Below, piece after piece: positions 1 through 11,400 of a stretch of 64,000 bases of DNA (positions are counted from its first letter, which is position 1; every line of letters starts with the position of its first letter). Both the position numbers and the translations under genes were made by a program. This DNA is from Limnephilus marmoratus (Eukaryota > Arthropoda > Insecta > Trichoptera > Limnephilidae). The stretch covers positions 14,433,501 to 14,497,500 of the forward strand of contig OU862908.1 in the NCBI GenBank assembly GCA_917880885.1, written 5' to 3'. The notes beneath the pieces were generated by a model that searched no databases, was not told where the DNA came from, and saw nothing but the letters and a program-made list of their open reading frames with translations.

Positions 1-220
1 ACTACATCTGCATTTAACTTTAAAAACATACTCCAGGCGCAGCACTCTTGCAATCTGACGTCAATAAAATTGGTCTAATGTTTATTTTTCACGTAGGTTT
101 CTAGGTTTGAGAAGAAGTGGTATGAGCCAATCTTGTTCAGTGACATCCCAGACGACTAAAGCGCATGCGTCTACCTAATCTCTAGGGATGGTAAGGTTCT
201 ACGGATTGGGGTAAAGCGGG

Positions 221-228
221 TATAAAAG
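221..228 (+). promoter_or_regulatory. TATA box, probable Nplp1 promoter
   Basis: The motif tataaaag sits in a locally GC-richer stretch. It lies about 1 kb upstream of the first coding exon of Nplp1, whose exon is preceded by a splice acceptor (AG at 1211-1212), so a spliced 5' UTR exon must lie upstream. Transcription would start near 250, and a 5' UTR exon could end at a GT near 318 or 325. The start site is inferred, not seen. Confidence 0.5.
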
Positions 229-414
229 CTGCCGCATTTCTCCACATGGATTATGAAGCTACCATCTTCCACTTGTTGCTTCTGATTCACTCATCTGAAT
301 AGTGTGTACTGGATCTTGTATAAGGTATCCACTTAGATTCCATCAAAACCGCATCATTTGGAATTTACGTAAATTTATTTGATACCTTTCTTATGAGCAC
401 TTATGGCCGTTATA

Positions 415-907
415 GTCCAATTAGACACAAAAGTCAACAACTCTACGCGATCGCTATTTTCATCTCTATTTTCACATCTACTATTTCAGTTGGCATCACA
501 GCAGACAGCATGGTTCATGTGTTGTTCGCAGTGATGACAATTGAAACCGTAGACATGAAAATAGAGATGAAAATAGCGATCGCGTAGAGCGAAAAATGTT
601 GACTTTTGTGTCTAATTGGAATCGGGCTGAAAAAAGATGTCGTGTATAACGGCCTTTACAAAACATCTTTTTTCAGCCCGGTTCCCGTATAGAGACCAAA
701 GACAAAAATTTTCACTTTACGCGACCGCTATTTTCTCTCTATTTTCATATCTACGATTTCAACTGGCTTCACAGCAAACAACACATGAACCATATTGTTT
801 GCTGTGATGCCGACTGAAATCGTAGAGATGAAAATAGCGATCTCGTAGAGCGAAAAATGTTGACTTTTGTGTCTAATTGGAATCGGGCTGAAAAAAGATG
901 TCGTGTA
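415..907. repeat. Tandem pair of foldback (MITE-like) elements
   Basis: Two hairpin-forming units stand side by side, probably in the first Nplp1 intron. Unit 1 (about 415-621) pairs the arm at 415-520 with its reverse complement at 520-621. Unit 2 (664-900) has outer arms catcttttttcagcccg and cgggctgaaaaaagatg. Unit 2 repeats the unit 1 arm motif (gcgatcgctattttcatctc) with changes. The short ORF at 393-587 is only a reading of one arm pair. Confidence 0.8.
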
Positions 908-1235
908 TTGTAGGCATTATCTTCAAAACCACATCATTTGGAATATATTTAGATTCCCATATTGTATTAGTATTACCTTATTAGAAACTGATTACTTCTT
1001 AACGATATAATCTCCAAAACCACATCGTTTAGAAATCTGCTTAGATTCTGTAATACTTAATTTAAATCTTAACTTTGAAACAGTTGAATCGTGGTGGATT
1101 ACTGTTGTAATGTTATCAATTTAAACAAAAGATTTGTTCCCGTTTGTATATATTTGTTATAATTTGCCATAAATCGTTTAACAGTAACTATAAAAAAATG
1201 TTTCTTTCGCAGGTGAATTTCTTAACATCCATAAG

Positions 1236-1322
1236 ATGAGGACACTGAATCCTCAACGTGATTCTTCCTCGCGAACTTCAATAGCTCTGCTTTTATTTGT
1301 CTTGGTCATCTCCATAGAAAAG
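1236..1322 (+). CDS. Nplp1: Nplp1 coding exon 1 (signal peptide)
   Basis: The ATG is at 1236, 23 bases after an acceptor AG (tttctttcgcag). The exon has 29 codons, ends in phase 0 and is followed by gtttgt. It encodes a short basic N-terminus and then a hydrophobic stretch ending ...VISIEK, a typical signal peptide. Confidence 0.9.
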
Positions 1323-4300
1323 GTTTGTTTATGTACAAATTACTTTCGACCGGTAAATGGCTGAGTTGATACCGCGTCTGGTTCGAAACCAGGCGATGAA
1401 TTCAATTCCTCGGCTGGCAGAATCCTCCATTTTCCGTTTTTTGTAATGGTAGCAGGAGATTTCCAGATATTGTCAGGTTATTTGTAACCCGTGAATATTT
1501 GTATTCCTTTTAAAAAATCTATCTAATTTAAAAAATTAATTTTCTTAATAAACAGTTAATAAAACAGTAAAAACGTAATAATTCCTGTTTACAGTACAGG
1601 TAACTTCCTAACTACCAGTGATTATGTGATTAAAGTAATTTTTGGCAGTAATAATTTTATTGTTTCTTTGTTAACAGGTGCGCTCGGAAGAATTTACTTA
1701 TGACACGGAATCACAGACAAACCATGTCCTCCAAAATCTCGATAATGTCCTACAAAGTTTTCTCACCCCTGAAAACATTGGAGCAGGGAGTATGCATGTA
1801 AGTTGATTGACTTAAAATCGAAAGCTGATATACTTCAGCTCTTTAGCAGGTTCATTATATTTTATTAAAAGTTTTGTGTTTTTTTCTAGGTACAAGCACT
1901 GAGACAGAAACTGTGGCGCATTTTAACTTCTCCTGCTCTAAACGAAAATCTGATTCTTCCCAATTACGACTTGCTATCGGACGGAAAACTTTTATACGAA
2001 CAGCCTTCGTACGAGAGCAAACGCTCCTCACTCGTCACTCCTCCTCAAACTGTCTTCGAGCGGATGATGAGCACCTCACCCTACTTCAAGAAGTACATTG
2101 CCACCATGGTAAAGGCCAACGCCATACAAAGTAAGCCATCCATGATGGGCAAGAAGAGTATAGCAACACTGGCCAAGAATGGACAACTGCCTACGCTGCA
2201 GTCCCCTGAAGAAAACTCAGAAACGGAGCAAGAGAAGCGGAATTTGGAATCTCTAGCCCGTTTAGGTGGGATTCACCGATATATCAAGAAGAGTCTGGAA
2301 TCTCTAGCACGCCATGGTTATATTACCAGCAGGCCCAACGATGAGAACGAAGAGTATCAAAACGGAAAACGAAATCTCGGATCCTTGGCAAGAAATGGAG
2401 AACTCCTCAACAAAAATCAACAAGATAACAATTATTACTTATCGAGGTATAACCGCAACATCCAAAACTTAATGAAAACAGGAGGATTATCCAATGGGAA
2501 AAGAAATATAGTTTCCTTGATTCGCGGCAATAATATGCCTTACGAAGATAACGAAGAACACAAGCGCAACATTGGGACTATCGCTAGGGACTGGGCCCTC
2601 CCGAACCACGGCAGTTCCTGGCAGAGGAACGAGGAGCAGAAGAGAAACGTTGCAGCATTACTGCGGCAAGATTCTTATTTGCACTCAGTCAACAGGGACC
2701 CTGCTATTGACGCCTTCCCCACCCCGGAGTCTGATGAAGCCAGTCAGTCTGAAATTAAACGAAACGTGCCTTCCATAAAGACAGGTCCCTTCAAATACGG
2801 AAAAGTATTTGTCAAACGCTCAGTAAATAAAAAAGCTGCCAAACCTCCCTGTCTGCCAAAATCTGCTAGACAGAAAAGGCAGGCAGATGAATACTTCTCG
2901 GAGATCTCCAATGACTTTCCCCTACCAGATGTTCCTAAATCCGATGCGTTTGATTATGACGAATTCGTCAAGGCACTGACTGGTGACTACCTGAGCAACA
3001 AAAAGAGATTTTTGGGTATGCAATTCAGTAATCAAAAATAATCCTCTAGCATCCCGTAACTACCATCTATAGAATATCAGAATCCTTCTATTAACAGAAA
3101 ATATGTTTTTAATTTTGTTTCAGGGAACATTCCTCTTTCAAGGATGACTGAATTAGGTAAGTAAACAATATTAGTGTTATTAGTTATTATCGAACGCTAA
3201 AGAATATGTTCATCTCATGGCGGGGTCCTCTAATGAAGTAATTTATTTTAGTTGTTTGTTCATTTAAGATAACAAGTGACTAATTTATTATAACTTACAT
3301 GCTATTTATTACACTCTGTCTTATTCAGTGTGAATCCTACAATCCTTCTTAAATTTACCAATTGGTGCAGACTTTATATTATCGGGCAGTGCATTATAAT
3401 TTGTTATCCCTTTGTAGAAAATTTCATTTGATACCTGTGTCTTTTATTTTATGAATTTGATCTATTTAGAATAGAATATAACCCAAGGTTAGAATATAAT
3501 GTGCTTTTAGTAGCCCTCTGCGTGACATTTGGAGACATAAAATTTTTAGTAGCCCTCTGCGTGACATTTGGAGACATAAAATTTGCACAGCTTTTTATGC
3601 GAATTTTTAGATTAACGCTACAGTTTTCAGCTGGTAATTTTGAAATATACCTTTAACTATCAAAAGCAAGACAATACGTCATATTGATTGTTTCATTCTT
3701 TACTTTCTTTCTCTCTCTTATCTAAGGTGGACCATCATTAGCAATCTTTATCGTATATGCCAGGGCTTCCCAAACTTATTTCAACTGTGACGCCCTCGGG
3801 AAGTTGCCATATTTTTGCGACCCCCCCCCCCCCCGGTGACTAAAAATCTAAAAGCCCCCCGCCGCTCATTACTACGGGTCACGTAGTATGGGTACGTTCC
3901 CTAATAACAGAAAGAAATTTGTCAGAAAAACTCCAAATAGTATCTAAATTTTTTATGATCACAACATAAAAACAAAAATGGAAACAAACAAAAAAGATAA
4001 AAAAGCAACCACACCGTTTTTTCTTTGGTATCAATAAGAAGGATGTGCTTGCTTTTCTGAGCATAGTTTCTCAAAACGAGGTTGAAGTTTCGAAATTACC
4101 ACTCTCGTCTCTGCCTCCAAATTTATTTTCGATCTGCACTTGTTCTTAATTACTGCAACTGCAGAGAAACTTGTCTCGCACACGTATGATGTCGCAAACG
4201 GTAATAAAACCCTCAAAGCTGCAGTGCTGATGGAACGATATTCTTGATCAATAAGTGGCGCGGGACTCGGTCGGTCCGAAGTGTGCGTGTGGGAGACGCT

Positions 4301-5380
4301 ATAAAGATTGCCTCACGACGCCCCTGGGATGATACTACGGCGCCCCGGGGCGTCGCGACTCACAGTTAGGGAAGCCCTGGTGTATGCTACAGAACTACTC
4401 TCACAGATCATATGAATTAATCGCGAGGTTAGGTGTCAACGTCATTTTCATAATCTTGTACAAAGCGTAATTTTCTTACATTAGCTGAAAAAAATAAGTA
4501 GTTCCTAGTGGTGTCGTAATTCATTTTTAGGTTATTACGCCGTGTTGCACTTCTTCCTTCTTTAGCCAACATTTCGGACTGTGTTACAGTATCCATCCTC
4601 AGAGCAGATGTGTAGATTATGGTAAAGTGTGTGTTTACATATCGCACCCGGGGAATAACAATGACACAAGTCAAAAAAACGCATTTTTGAGTTAAGTATG
4701 CAGAAATGTTCGTGGATAGTTCTATTCTATCTTCGATGAAAATGGCACAATTCTTAAAAATGTTATTATTTTACTCGAATTCAAGCAAAAATGGTGGCAC
4801 AATGATCATTGTACCAATATTTTAATATAAAACCTAATAAATATTAATATACATACTGCTTTTCAACTTTTGAAAAATAATAATTTTTTTATTGGTTAAT
4901 AAACTAATTTAATGCCCTCAAACGAAATATTCAAACTGCTCTCCTGAAAAAAAAGGTTTTTTGAGTTGTGCCATTGTTGTTTTCCGGTGCGATATATATG
5001 TAGAAGTGATATAGTGTTGCAAGCGTTGAATTATGCTCTACTACCCCTATTGACACCTTTAAGTCTATGTCTATTGTTGTCATTACTTTTAGTAAGCCCC
5101 GAGGAGTGAGCATTGCTTACGAAACATATCGGTTTTTTATAAACAATAATCGTGGTTAAAACTAAGTAGTCTATTAATTTTTAATTAAAATGGTACCATA
5201 AATAAGTTTGCTGCGTTAGAAGAAGTATTAATAATTACTTACATCTTTTATGTAATGTTCTCAGGCAAGTTCTCTCTGATGGGTCAGACTCCCCCCGTAT
5301 CCAACGCCACCCCCACCAGCCCCACTTACCGCAGGAGGCAGTACCTGCTCTCCAGAACCATCCCGGAGGAAACTGAGTGA
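1236..5380 (+). CDS. Nplp1: Neuropeptide-like precursor 1 (complete coding region, 5 exons)
   Basis: The coding exons join as 1236-1322, 1678-1797, 1890-3015, 3124-3156 and 5265-5380. Every junction is GT-AG and the phases agree, giving 493 residues. The first ~29 residues form a signal peptide (hydrophobic core IALLLFVLVIS). From about residue 159 the chain is a string of peptides separated by KR or KK: SIATLAKNG (159), NLESLARLGG (187), SLESLARHG (204), NLGSLARNG (231), NIQNLMKTGG (259), NIVSLIRGN (275), NIGTIARDW (296), NVAALLRQD (322) and NVPSIKTGP (361). Some end in G before the dibasic site (EEYQN-G-KR, GGLSN-G-KR), which predicts C-terminal amidation. This repeated pattern is the hallmark of insect NPLP1, a secreted precursor processed by prohormone convertases in neurons. 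The gene converges on the Pax gene on the opposite strand. Confidence 0.95.
1348..1519 (+). repeat. SINE family C, copy 1 (diverged)
   Basis: A tRNA-derived head has an A-box-like tggctgagttg and a B-box-like ttcaattcctcgg. It is followed by a body ending in the hairpin ggttatttgtaacc and an A-rich end. Two other copies occur at 48663-48853 and 60297-60497. This copy is the most diverged and lies inside Nplp1 intron 2. Confidence 0.75.
1678..1797 (+). CDS. Nplp1: Nplp1 coding exon 2
   Basis: The acceptor is tttgttaacag and the donor gtaagt. The exon has 40 codons in phase 0, encoding VRSEEFTYDTESQ...GAGSMH. It is an acidic propeptide segment before the peptide-bearing exon. Confidence 0.9.
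1890..3015 (+). CDS. Nplp1: Nplp1 coding exon 3 (peptide repeats)
   Basis: The acceptor is tttttctag and the donor g|gtatgc. The exon has 375 codons plus one base and carries all the LARxG-type peptides. The open frame runs past the donor to a stop at 3041, but the exon must end at 3015 because the following 33-base exon and the last exon continue the same phase. Confidence 0.93.
3124..3156 (+). CDS. Nplp1: Nplp1 coding exon 4 (33-bp micro-exon)
   Basis: This short exon lies between ttttgtttcag and gtaagt. It enters and leaves in phase 1 and encodes NIPLSRMTEL, flanked by split glycine codons. Because it is symmetric, skipping it would keep the frame. Confidence 0.85.
3505..3582 (+). repeat. 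39-bp tandem duplication
   Basis: Two near-identical 39-bp units (tagtagccctctgcgtgac...) lie head to tail in Nplp1 intron 4. Confidence 0.85.
3761..4379 (-). mobile_element. hAT transposon remnant with transposase C-terminus
   Basis: The terminal inverted repeats are CAGGGCTTCCCAAAC at the left and gttagggaagccctg at the right. They are flanked by an 8-bp target duplication, gtatatgc (3753-3760) and gtgtatgc (4380-4387), 7 of 8 identical. On the minus strand, 4031-4216 encodes LPFATSYVCETSFSAVAVIK and then QPRFEKLCSEKQAHPSY. This is the C-terminal end typical of ZBED5/SCAND3-like hAT transposases. The rest of the transposase is missing, so the element is dead. A C-run and a half-copy of another MITE (family at 46449) lie inside at about 3823-3900. 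Confidence 0.85.
4561..4610 (-). ncRNA. Hammerhead-ribozyme-like motif, degraded (left, minus strand)
   Basis: On the minus strand the order is CTGAGGA (4602-4596), one extra base, a stem II of GG-(AU)-ACUGU closed by ACAGU-CC with loop AAC, then GAAA (4575-4572) and a GUU triplet. Stem I is only about 3 bp. It resembles the better-preserved motifs at 57.5-57.9 kb and forms an inverted pair with the motif at 5093-5140. Activity is unlikely without a better stem I. The call rests on motif reading only. Confidence 0.35.
5093..5235 (+). ncRNA. Hammerhead-like motif and tail, mutated copy of the 57.9-kb repeat
   Basis: The sequence reads CCGAGGA, stem II GUGAGC/GCUUAC with loop AUU, GAAA, then CAUAUC|GG. 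The core position normally U (CUGA) is C, which should abolish cleavage. The downstream sequence to 5235 (ggttaa...aaaatggtaccataaa...ttagaagaagt) matches the right flank of the foldback at 57.9 kb, so this is the same repeat family. Confidence 0.5.
5265..5380 (+). CDS. Nplp1: Nplp1 last coding exon
   Basis: The acceptor is tgttctcag. The exon continues in phase 1 as G-KFSLMGQTPPVSNATPTSP..., contains a basic site RRR, and ends ...RTIPEETE with stop TGA at 5378-5380. The 3' UTR runs into AT-rich sequence; an aataaa lies near 5794 but the end is not certain. Confidence 0.92.
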
Positions 5381-6102
5381 ACCCGACTACCCCCAAACCC
5401 CCTTGCACTATTCTCTCTTTACACACCTAACTAGACTTAAAGCTAGATGACGTGTAAAAGGAGGCTTTAGTCTTAGTAAAAATACCATTTAATGTAGTAT
5501 TTATTGATTATTTCATATTTTAATGACGTTACATTTTTTGTTAAAATGTTTTGTTAAAAGTTAAGGCTGTTTCTATGTTAAATATAAACTTTTTCTTTGA
5601 TGTTTATTACTACTATCAAGTGTACCATTCTCCAAGGAAACAAAATTTTTGTTAATTTATTTTTGGATCAAATTACTGTGGCTGGTAATTATTTTTTTTC
5701 ATATATTGTGTATTGTATTTTACATTTTTTATATTTTCTTAGATTAGTGAAGCTGTGGATTGACAATTTACTTATAATTTTTTTGGTTAAAAAAATAAAT
5801 ATGAAACATTGTAATGTTTTCAAAAGTGACACTTATAGACAGTTTTTTTGTAAGTAGGTATCTATGTGAAAAATCTCTGTAGATTAAAGAATGATAATAT
5901 TATTAATGTGTTGCATTTCTATTTCATTTACTATCACCAAACTGAAACAACTGTCATGAATTATTTTATTTTATTTTTTTTGTGGGTTACCTACCTAATT
6001 CCAATGGAATGGGGGACTATAGCACCACTAATTTGGGAAATGTTTTCTGACTGAGTCGCAAGGGGAAAGATTTGGAAAGAAATTAATTAGTTAAATAATT
6101 TA
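5381..6102. other. Nplp1 3' flank, AT-rich, no gene seen
   Basis: This is probable 3' UTR followed by AT-rich DNA. The short open frames at 5597-6054 are low-complexity Phe/Ile/Leu-rich readings with no recognisable domain. Confidence 0.5.
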
Positions 6103-6428
6103 TTTTTTTACATGAGCTCCACACAGGGAAATTATTTTCCTCAGGGCCTGTGTCATCTTTGAGGATGCTGTGTGGAGGGTTTTTTTTTAAGAAATGAAGG
6201 AGAGGAGAATTCTGGGAAGGAAAAGGGTTTAAGGGGTGGGTAGGAATCTGGGGTTCAGTGTGTCCTGGTCATTTGCCTCCAAGATCTAGACAAACCTCAC
6301 CCCATAAACCCGGGCACCCCTGCTAAATCACCAAACGTAGCGAACCACTTGGGGTGACCTATGGCAGAGGTGTTGGTTATCCAATAAAGGTTCCCGGGGC
6401 GGCGGTACCCATTCCCGCCTCCCAAATT
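6103..6428 (-). repeat. Repeat family A, copy 1 (internally deleted)
   Basis: The sense strand runs from aatttgggaggcgggaatgg to a poly-A-ended tail (ctcatgtaaaaaaa), so this copy is on the minus strand. It lacks a middle section present in the copies at 30719 and 36549. It lies in the Nplp1-Pax intergenic gap. Confidence 0.8.
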
Positions 6429-7729
6429 ATTCATGCATTTGGTTATGTTGAAGAAATGAAATAACAATGTTGAATATTTTCTAATATTTTAATTTTGTAT
6501 TTAATATAAAATAATCCATTTTTATACATCACTGGTCAATTCTGTATACCGACGTAATAAATTTTTACGTTTCCTTTGAGACACCTTTAAATTTAAAGCT
6601 TTTTCAACCCTTTCAGACATTCTAATACAATTGCCAGTGCTTTACAGTGTATACAATCCAAGAAAAAGTTACCCAATCGGTTAAGAGATGTTTTTCAAGT
6701 CCAAATAAAAAAATGGGTTAATCATATATTTTACAATATTTGTTACAGGTATATAAAGAGTTATGTAGGATTGTGATGTTTTTATAATATTTTATGAGAT
6801 CACAGCAAAGTAATTTATCTCTACGAAGTGTTTTATACATAATTATGCATCTCAAAGGTGTTAACTCGCTCTAATCTAACCTCTCTCGTTAATCGTTAAC
6901 CTTTCTTAAAATTGCTAGGCTTATAGACATTGTACCACTTCCTGAAATCTTGGAAGGGAATTGGAACAAATAACCCGACCTAATTTAAAAAATGTAGGCC
7001 GGTAGAATATCAGAACATGCGTAAAATTGAATGAAACATTGCACCAATGTAAAAATTGTTGAATTAGAAGAATCAAGATATACTCATAATTTCTCAGTTC
7101 ACAGATTGCAAAGCGATCCTGAACAGTATAAATATGTACTTATGTACTGATTGCACACTTTTGTTTTTTGGCAAACGCGGTATCACTTATATTCAAGCAG
7201 TATTTGTTGTTGTCAATTGTCAATCTTTTAATTACCTATTACAAATCAAAACTCCGTATCATTTTTCATTTATGAAATTAGACTAACACAAAAGTAATAT
7301 TTTTCTAAGTTTTATTTGGTCAAATTAAAAACAGCTCACTCAAATCTTACAGTGCAAAATGAAATCGTCACGTGCAAGTCACCTCCCCAGGACTACTTAA
7401 AAGTAAAGACTTTCTGTGTGCGTGCTTATAAACGTATAAATCATGAAGTTCTTTGAACAGTGCATTTGCAACACTTAAGAAATAAAATTATTTTCACCTA
7501 TGATCTAATATGCTCTGGGTGCTGCTTAGAAGAGAATAAAACATAAGTAGGTAGTTAGGAAACGTGGTAGTTTAGGTAGGTACAATTATTACTAATTATT
7601 TAAAGGAATACGACTTTTCGAAATGTCAACAAAACCATCAGTCAATCAAATTCTTAATTTAGAAGTCCGAAGATAGTCAGCACTTTAATCAGTTTCTACA
7701 CTCACACTTGACAGACCTTCACTCATGAC
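6429..7729. other. Intergenic spacer and Pax 3' UTR
   Basis: No coding region is recognised. On the minus strand, downstream of the Pax stop codon, an AATAAA (plus tttatt at 7311-7316) is a possible polyadenylation signal, giving a 3' UTR of about 0.4 kb. This is not proven. Confidence 0.4.
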
Positions 7730-8470
7730 TCATGAGCCCCAATACTTGTTGACACTGGTCGTGGCATGTCCATAGTTCTGTTGACCGAAACCATCACCGA
7801 TGTTTGGGAAGGAGTACCCGTCACTGTGATGTATACCGACTGGAGCCAAGCTTCCAAAACCCATGTTGATTCCTATGTGGGTTTGATTCCAATTCAAATT
7901 AGTTTCAGACGTTAATTTTGAATAATCAGCAGCCATCTTTGAGAAGTTTTCTGCTGCCACTATTTTGTTATAGTCTTCGATGATGCTCTTTGGAAAACTT
8001 TCTGATTTAGCTTCTTCCGCTTCTGTCGTGGGTGACTTCAGCGCTTCAGAACTGCCTTGGTTCTTAGGCAGATACAGTGATGGATGTTTTGGATATGGAT
8101 CGCACGGGTTCACGCAACGCGATGCGAATTCATGTCTTGGCATTCCGTTTTCTAGTAATTGAGGATGGGTCTCGCTGCTCGTGGTAGGAGGAGGGTGATT
8201 GAATCCTGATGAGGTTCCGGGGAAGTTGTTTTGGAAGGCTTGGTTCAGCTGCTGGGAATGTGCCATGAGCTGGTTGTAGTTGGAGAACTGGGCCTTCTGG
8301 TGGTGCCAGGCCTCTGCGTGGTTGGGGTGGTGAGGCAACCCGGAGAAGTCTGGTGCGGGGTACTGGCAAGGGATGCCTGACAAGGGGAGAGACCCATAGC
8401 CGGACAGCCCGCCTGAAGTGCTTGAAGTGTTGTGTTTGCGAAGGCGGGCGCGTCTGTTGGAGAACCACAC
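7730..8470 (-). CDS. gsb: Pax3/7 last exon: homeodomain end and C-terminal tail
   Basis: The acceptor on the minus strand is ccaatttcag. The exon begins [14 protein letters not shown], the end of homeodomain helix 3 from position 47, and has S50. Then follow 232 residues of low-complexity tail rich in S, N, P, H and Q, ending NKYWGS and stop TGA (complement of 7730-7732). The tail is probably the transactivation region. It has no other domain I recognise. Confidence 0.94.
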   Translation of the reverse strand: MWFSNRRARLRKHNTSSTSGGLSGYGSLPLSGIPCQYPAPDFSGLPHHPNHAEAWHHQKAQFSNYNQLMAHSQQLNQAFQNNFPGTSSGFNHPPPTTSSETHPQLLENGMPRHEFASRCVNPCDPYPKHPSLYLPKNQGSSEALKSPTTEAEEAKSESFPKSIIEDYNKIVAAENFSKMAADYSKLTSETNLNWNQTHIGINMGFGSLAPVGIHHSDGYSFPNIGDGFGQQNYGHATTSVNKYWGS

Positions 8471-11400
8471 CTGAAATTGGAAGCAATTCACATGATTATT
8501 AATTATTTTCAATATAACTTTTTTTACTTTTATCTAGGACAAGACTTTCAACTGCCTACAATGGAATTTCCATTTTTGGAATGTTGCGATTTGCGAGGCC
8601 GAAGTAAGTGAAGGAGGGAAAGCAGAAGAACATTGTAGGTAAAATCCCCACTTCTTATGTAGAAATTTTGAAATACTTTTCATATTTATATTTAACTAGC
8701 AGACCTGGCCGCACGTTGCTGTGGCTAACGAAAAACAACGCCATTACCCTACCTTTATAAAATCCACACCACCCGCTTGACAGCTGCGTGAATTGAATAT
8801 TTGAATTTATCGGTTTTTCTCTACTATAATAAGCATGTATTATACATATAAACCTTCCTCTTGAATCACTCTATCTATTGGTGAAAACCGCATGAAAATC
8901 CGTTGCGTTGTTTAAAAGATCTATGCGCACATACATTTTGAGCGACTTCATTTTATATTATGTAATAATGTAATGACTAGCTGAAGTCCTGGCGTTACTC
9001 TGGCTTTACACAGAGTTTTGTGAAATCAGATGTTGACAGTAATTTTCCTTTCATTTTGAATGTCAAGTGGGCAAAATTTGATCAAAAAGTGTTTTTGAAA
9101 TCTCATTTGACATTGTCCTTCCTCTTGTTTTGAAGGTCAAGTGTGCAAAATATCGGAAAAAACTGTAGATTCGTATAAAAATCAAATCCACGTCTGCTCG
9201 ACACCATTTTTTATAATAAATTGTATGGACGCCAATATCGAAACAGCCTTATCTGTTTAGGTAATTTTTGGAAAATATAAAACTGGTTTATAATAAATTA
9301 TTCTGCCTAGCTCTGTTTATGGGTGACCGGACTACTCAAATGTACAACTTCATCACTCCTTTGAAGAGTCATTAAAAGTGAAGAAAAAACAACGTGGTTA
9401 AATAGGTTACGTTAGCTTAGGTTCTAAGAATTTTTTTAATCACTTTTAATGACTTCAAAGGGGTGTTAAAAAGCCGCTTTGTTGACTTGTCAAGGAACTC
9501 ATTTTTATATTTCACGTGCCGTAGTTTAAAAATTAACTATAATTATAACTATAACTAAATTAACTATTATATTTAAATGTCAACCTACCCACCCGTCAAA
9601 TGAACTCTTTGCAAAAATCAGAGTCTTAGATATTCGACAGCTATTTACTAAGATAAGCATATGTTATATATGCCAAAATAATCTACTGGTGGCCCCACAA
9701 CATCAAGTACACACACGCTTCTTAGCAAACCTGGGTTGCGTGGTCCCTAAAACTCAAACTTCTTTCGCTCAACGACAATTCTGGTATATCGCTCCTAAAA
9801 TGTATAATGCTTTGAGTGTCGATATAAAGTCACATAATTCTAAATCTCTCTTTAAATCCCGTATCAATCATTGGATATTTGAAAAGGGAAGAGATTTCTT
9901 CAAACAACACATGAGAGCTTAATATTACAATAAAAAACAAATAATATTAATATTAATTAAAAAAATACTACAAATTTAATTAATCAATTACTTTAACTTA
10001 ATATTGCATTTTAAAAAAATCAAACAAAAAATTACTTTCTCTAACACTCCTTCCAATTTCTTTCATAGAACGAATATCAAAAATGACTACAAACATATAC
10101 TCTCGTGCAGAAGATTACTTACCAAATTTTATTATTTTTATTTCAAGAAGAATAATGCTCACCAATGTTTATTTCAATCTTCTTTAAATTTTCTTTATTT
10201 CTTAGATAACTTGCAATTCTTATATTTTTATCTGTTTTTAGTTTTATTTATCCCTAAATATGTTATTTTTCTCTTTTCTCTTCTTATATTTTATTATCTG
10301 TTTATATAAAATTATATTACATGTATGACTACCACAAAACGGGCAATAGCCTAGTATGGTAGGCAAAAATGGCAAAAAATGTAACATTTAATCATTTATG
10401 AAATAATAAAAAAAAAATAAAAAAAAACTTACATTGTTAGTATTATTTTTCTCCTTTTTTTACAAAAAAATGAAAGTTCAACATTATGTGGGCTAATAAA
10501 AAAATAAGCAAATACAAAACCACAATAATTTGTAAAAAAAAAAAACAATATAAATCATCATTTCATAACATCTTTTACACATTCATGTATATGAATGTAT
10601 AAAAAACATGAAGAAAAAGAATATTCATGTATATTCTTTTTCTTCATGTTTGTATTTATAATAGCTTACAATTTTTGCTTTATACTGTCACTTCAATATA
10701 TGCTCTTTAATTTTTTGTTATATTAATTTTTTTTTCTTAACTATGTATATTCTTTCAAATTATTGGAATTCCCATGTAAAAGCCGTTAATCGGCCGTTAT
10801 AATAAATAAATATTCAACATTTAGTAGGTATTTAACCTGAATTCTAGCCTCCGTCAGCCCCGTCTGCTGCGCCAGTTCCTCCCTGGTGTAGACGTCAGGG
10901 TACTGGGTCCTGGTGAAGGCCCTCTCCAGGGCATCGAGCTGGTCTCCACTGAAGGTAGTCCTGGACCGGCGCTGCTTCCTCTTCAGGGTGATTCCTGGCT
11001 CGGACTCCGTGTCTGAAGAATCTGATCCTCGACCTGAAATATTATGTTTTCATTAGAAATTAGGAAATATTATATTATTTTTATCTTATTTATTTTAAAT
11101 AATTTAAGGAGTCCTCAAATTGTAATATTTATTATAATATATATTGAAGATTATTCGCGACTGTTAAACGAATATTTGAAACATCAGAAAAAGATTCGGT
11201 CGCATCTAGGAAATGAACCCAGCACCTTAGCCTTGCCGAGCTCTGTTCTCGCAGAGCATAGCAGATATGGTTCAAATTTTAGTTTGAGAGTCGCTAATGT
11301 ATTGTCTTCAATGTTTATTATATTTTAAGGAAGGGTTGTTTAAAAAAAATTGAACAATTCATTTGATTTTTTCAGTTTTTTGAAGCAATAGGTCTATAAT

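Noticed and set aside
3016..3041. Continuation of the Nplp1 frame to a stop at 3041
   Set aside because: A GT donor at 3016 and phase-matched downstream exons give a more family-like C-terminus. The readthrough form could exist as an alternative but is not supported.
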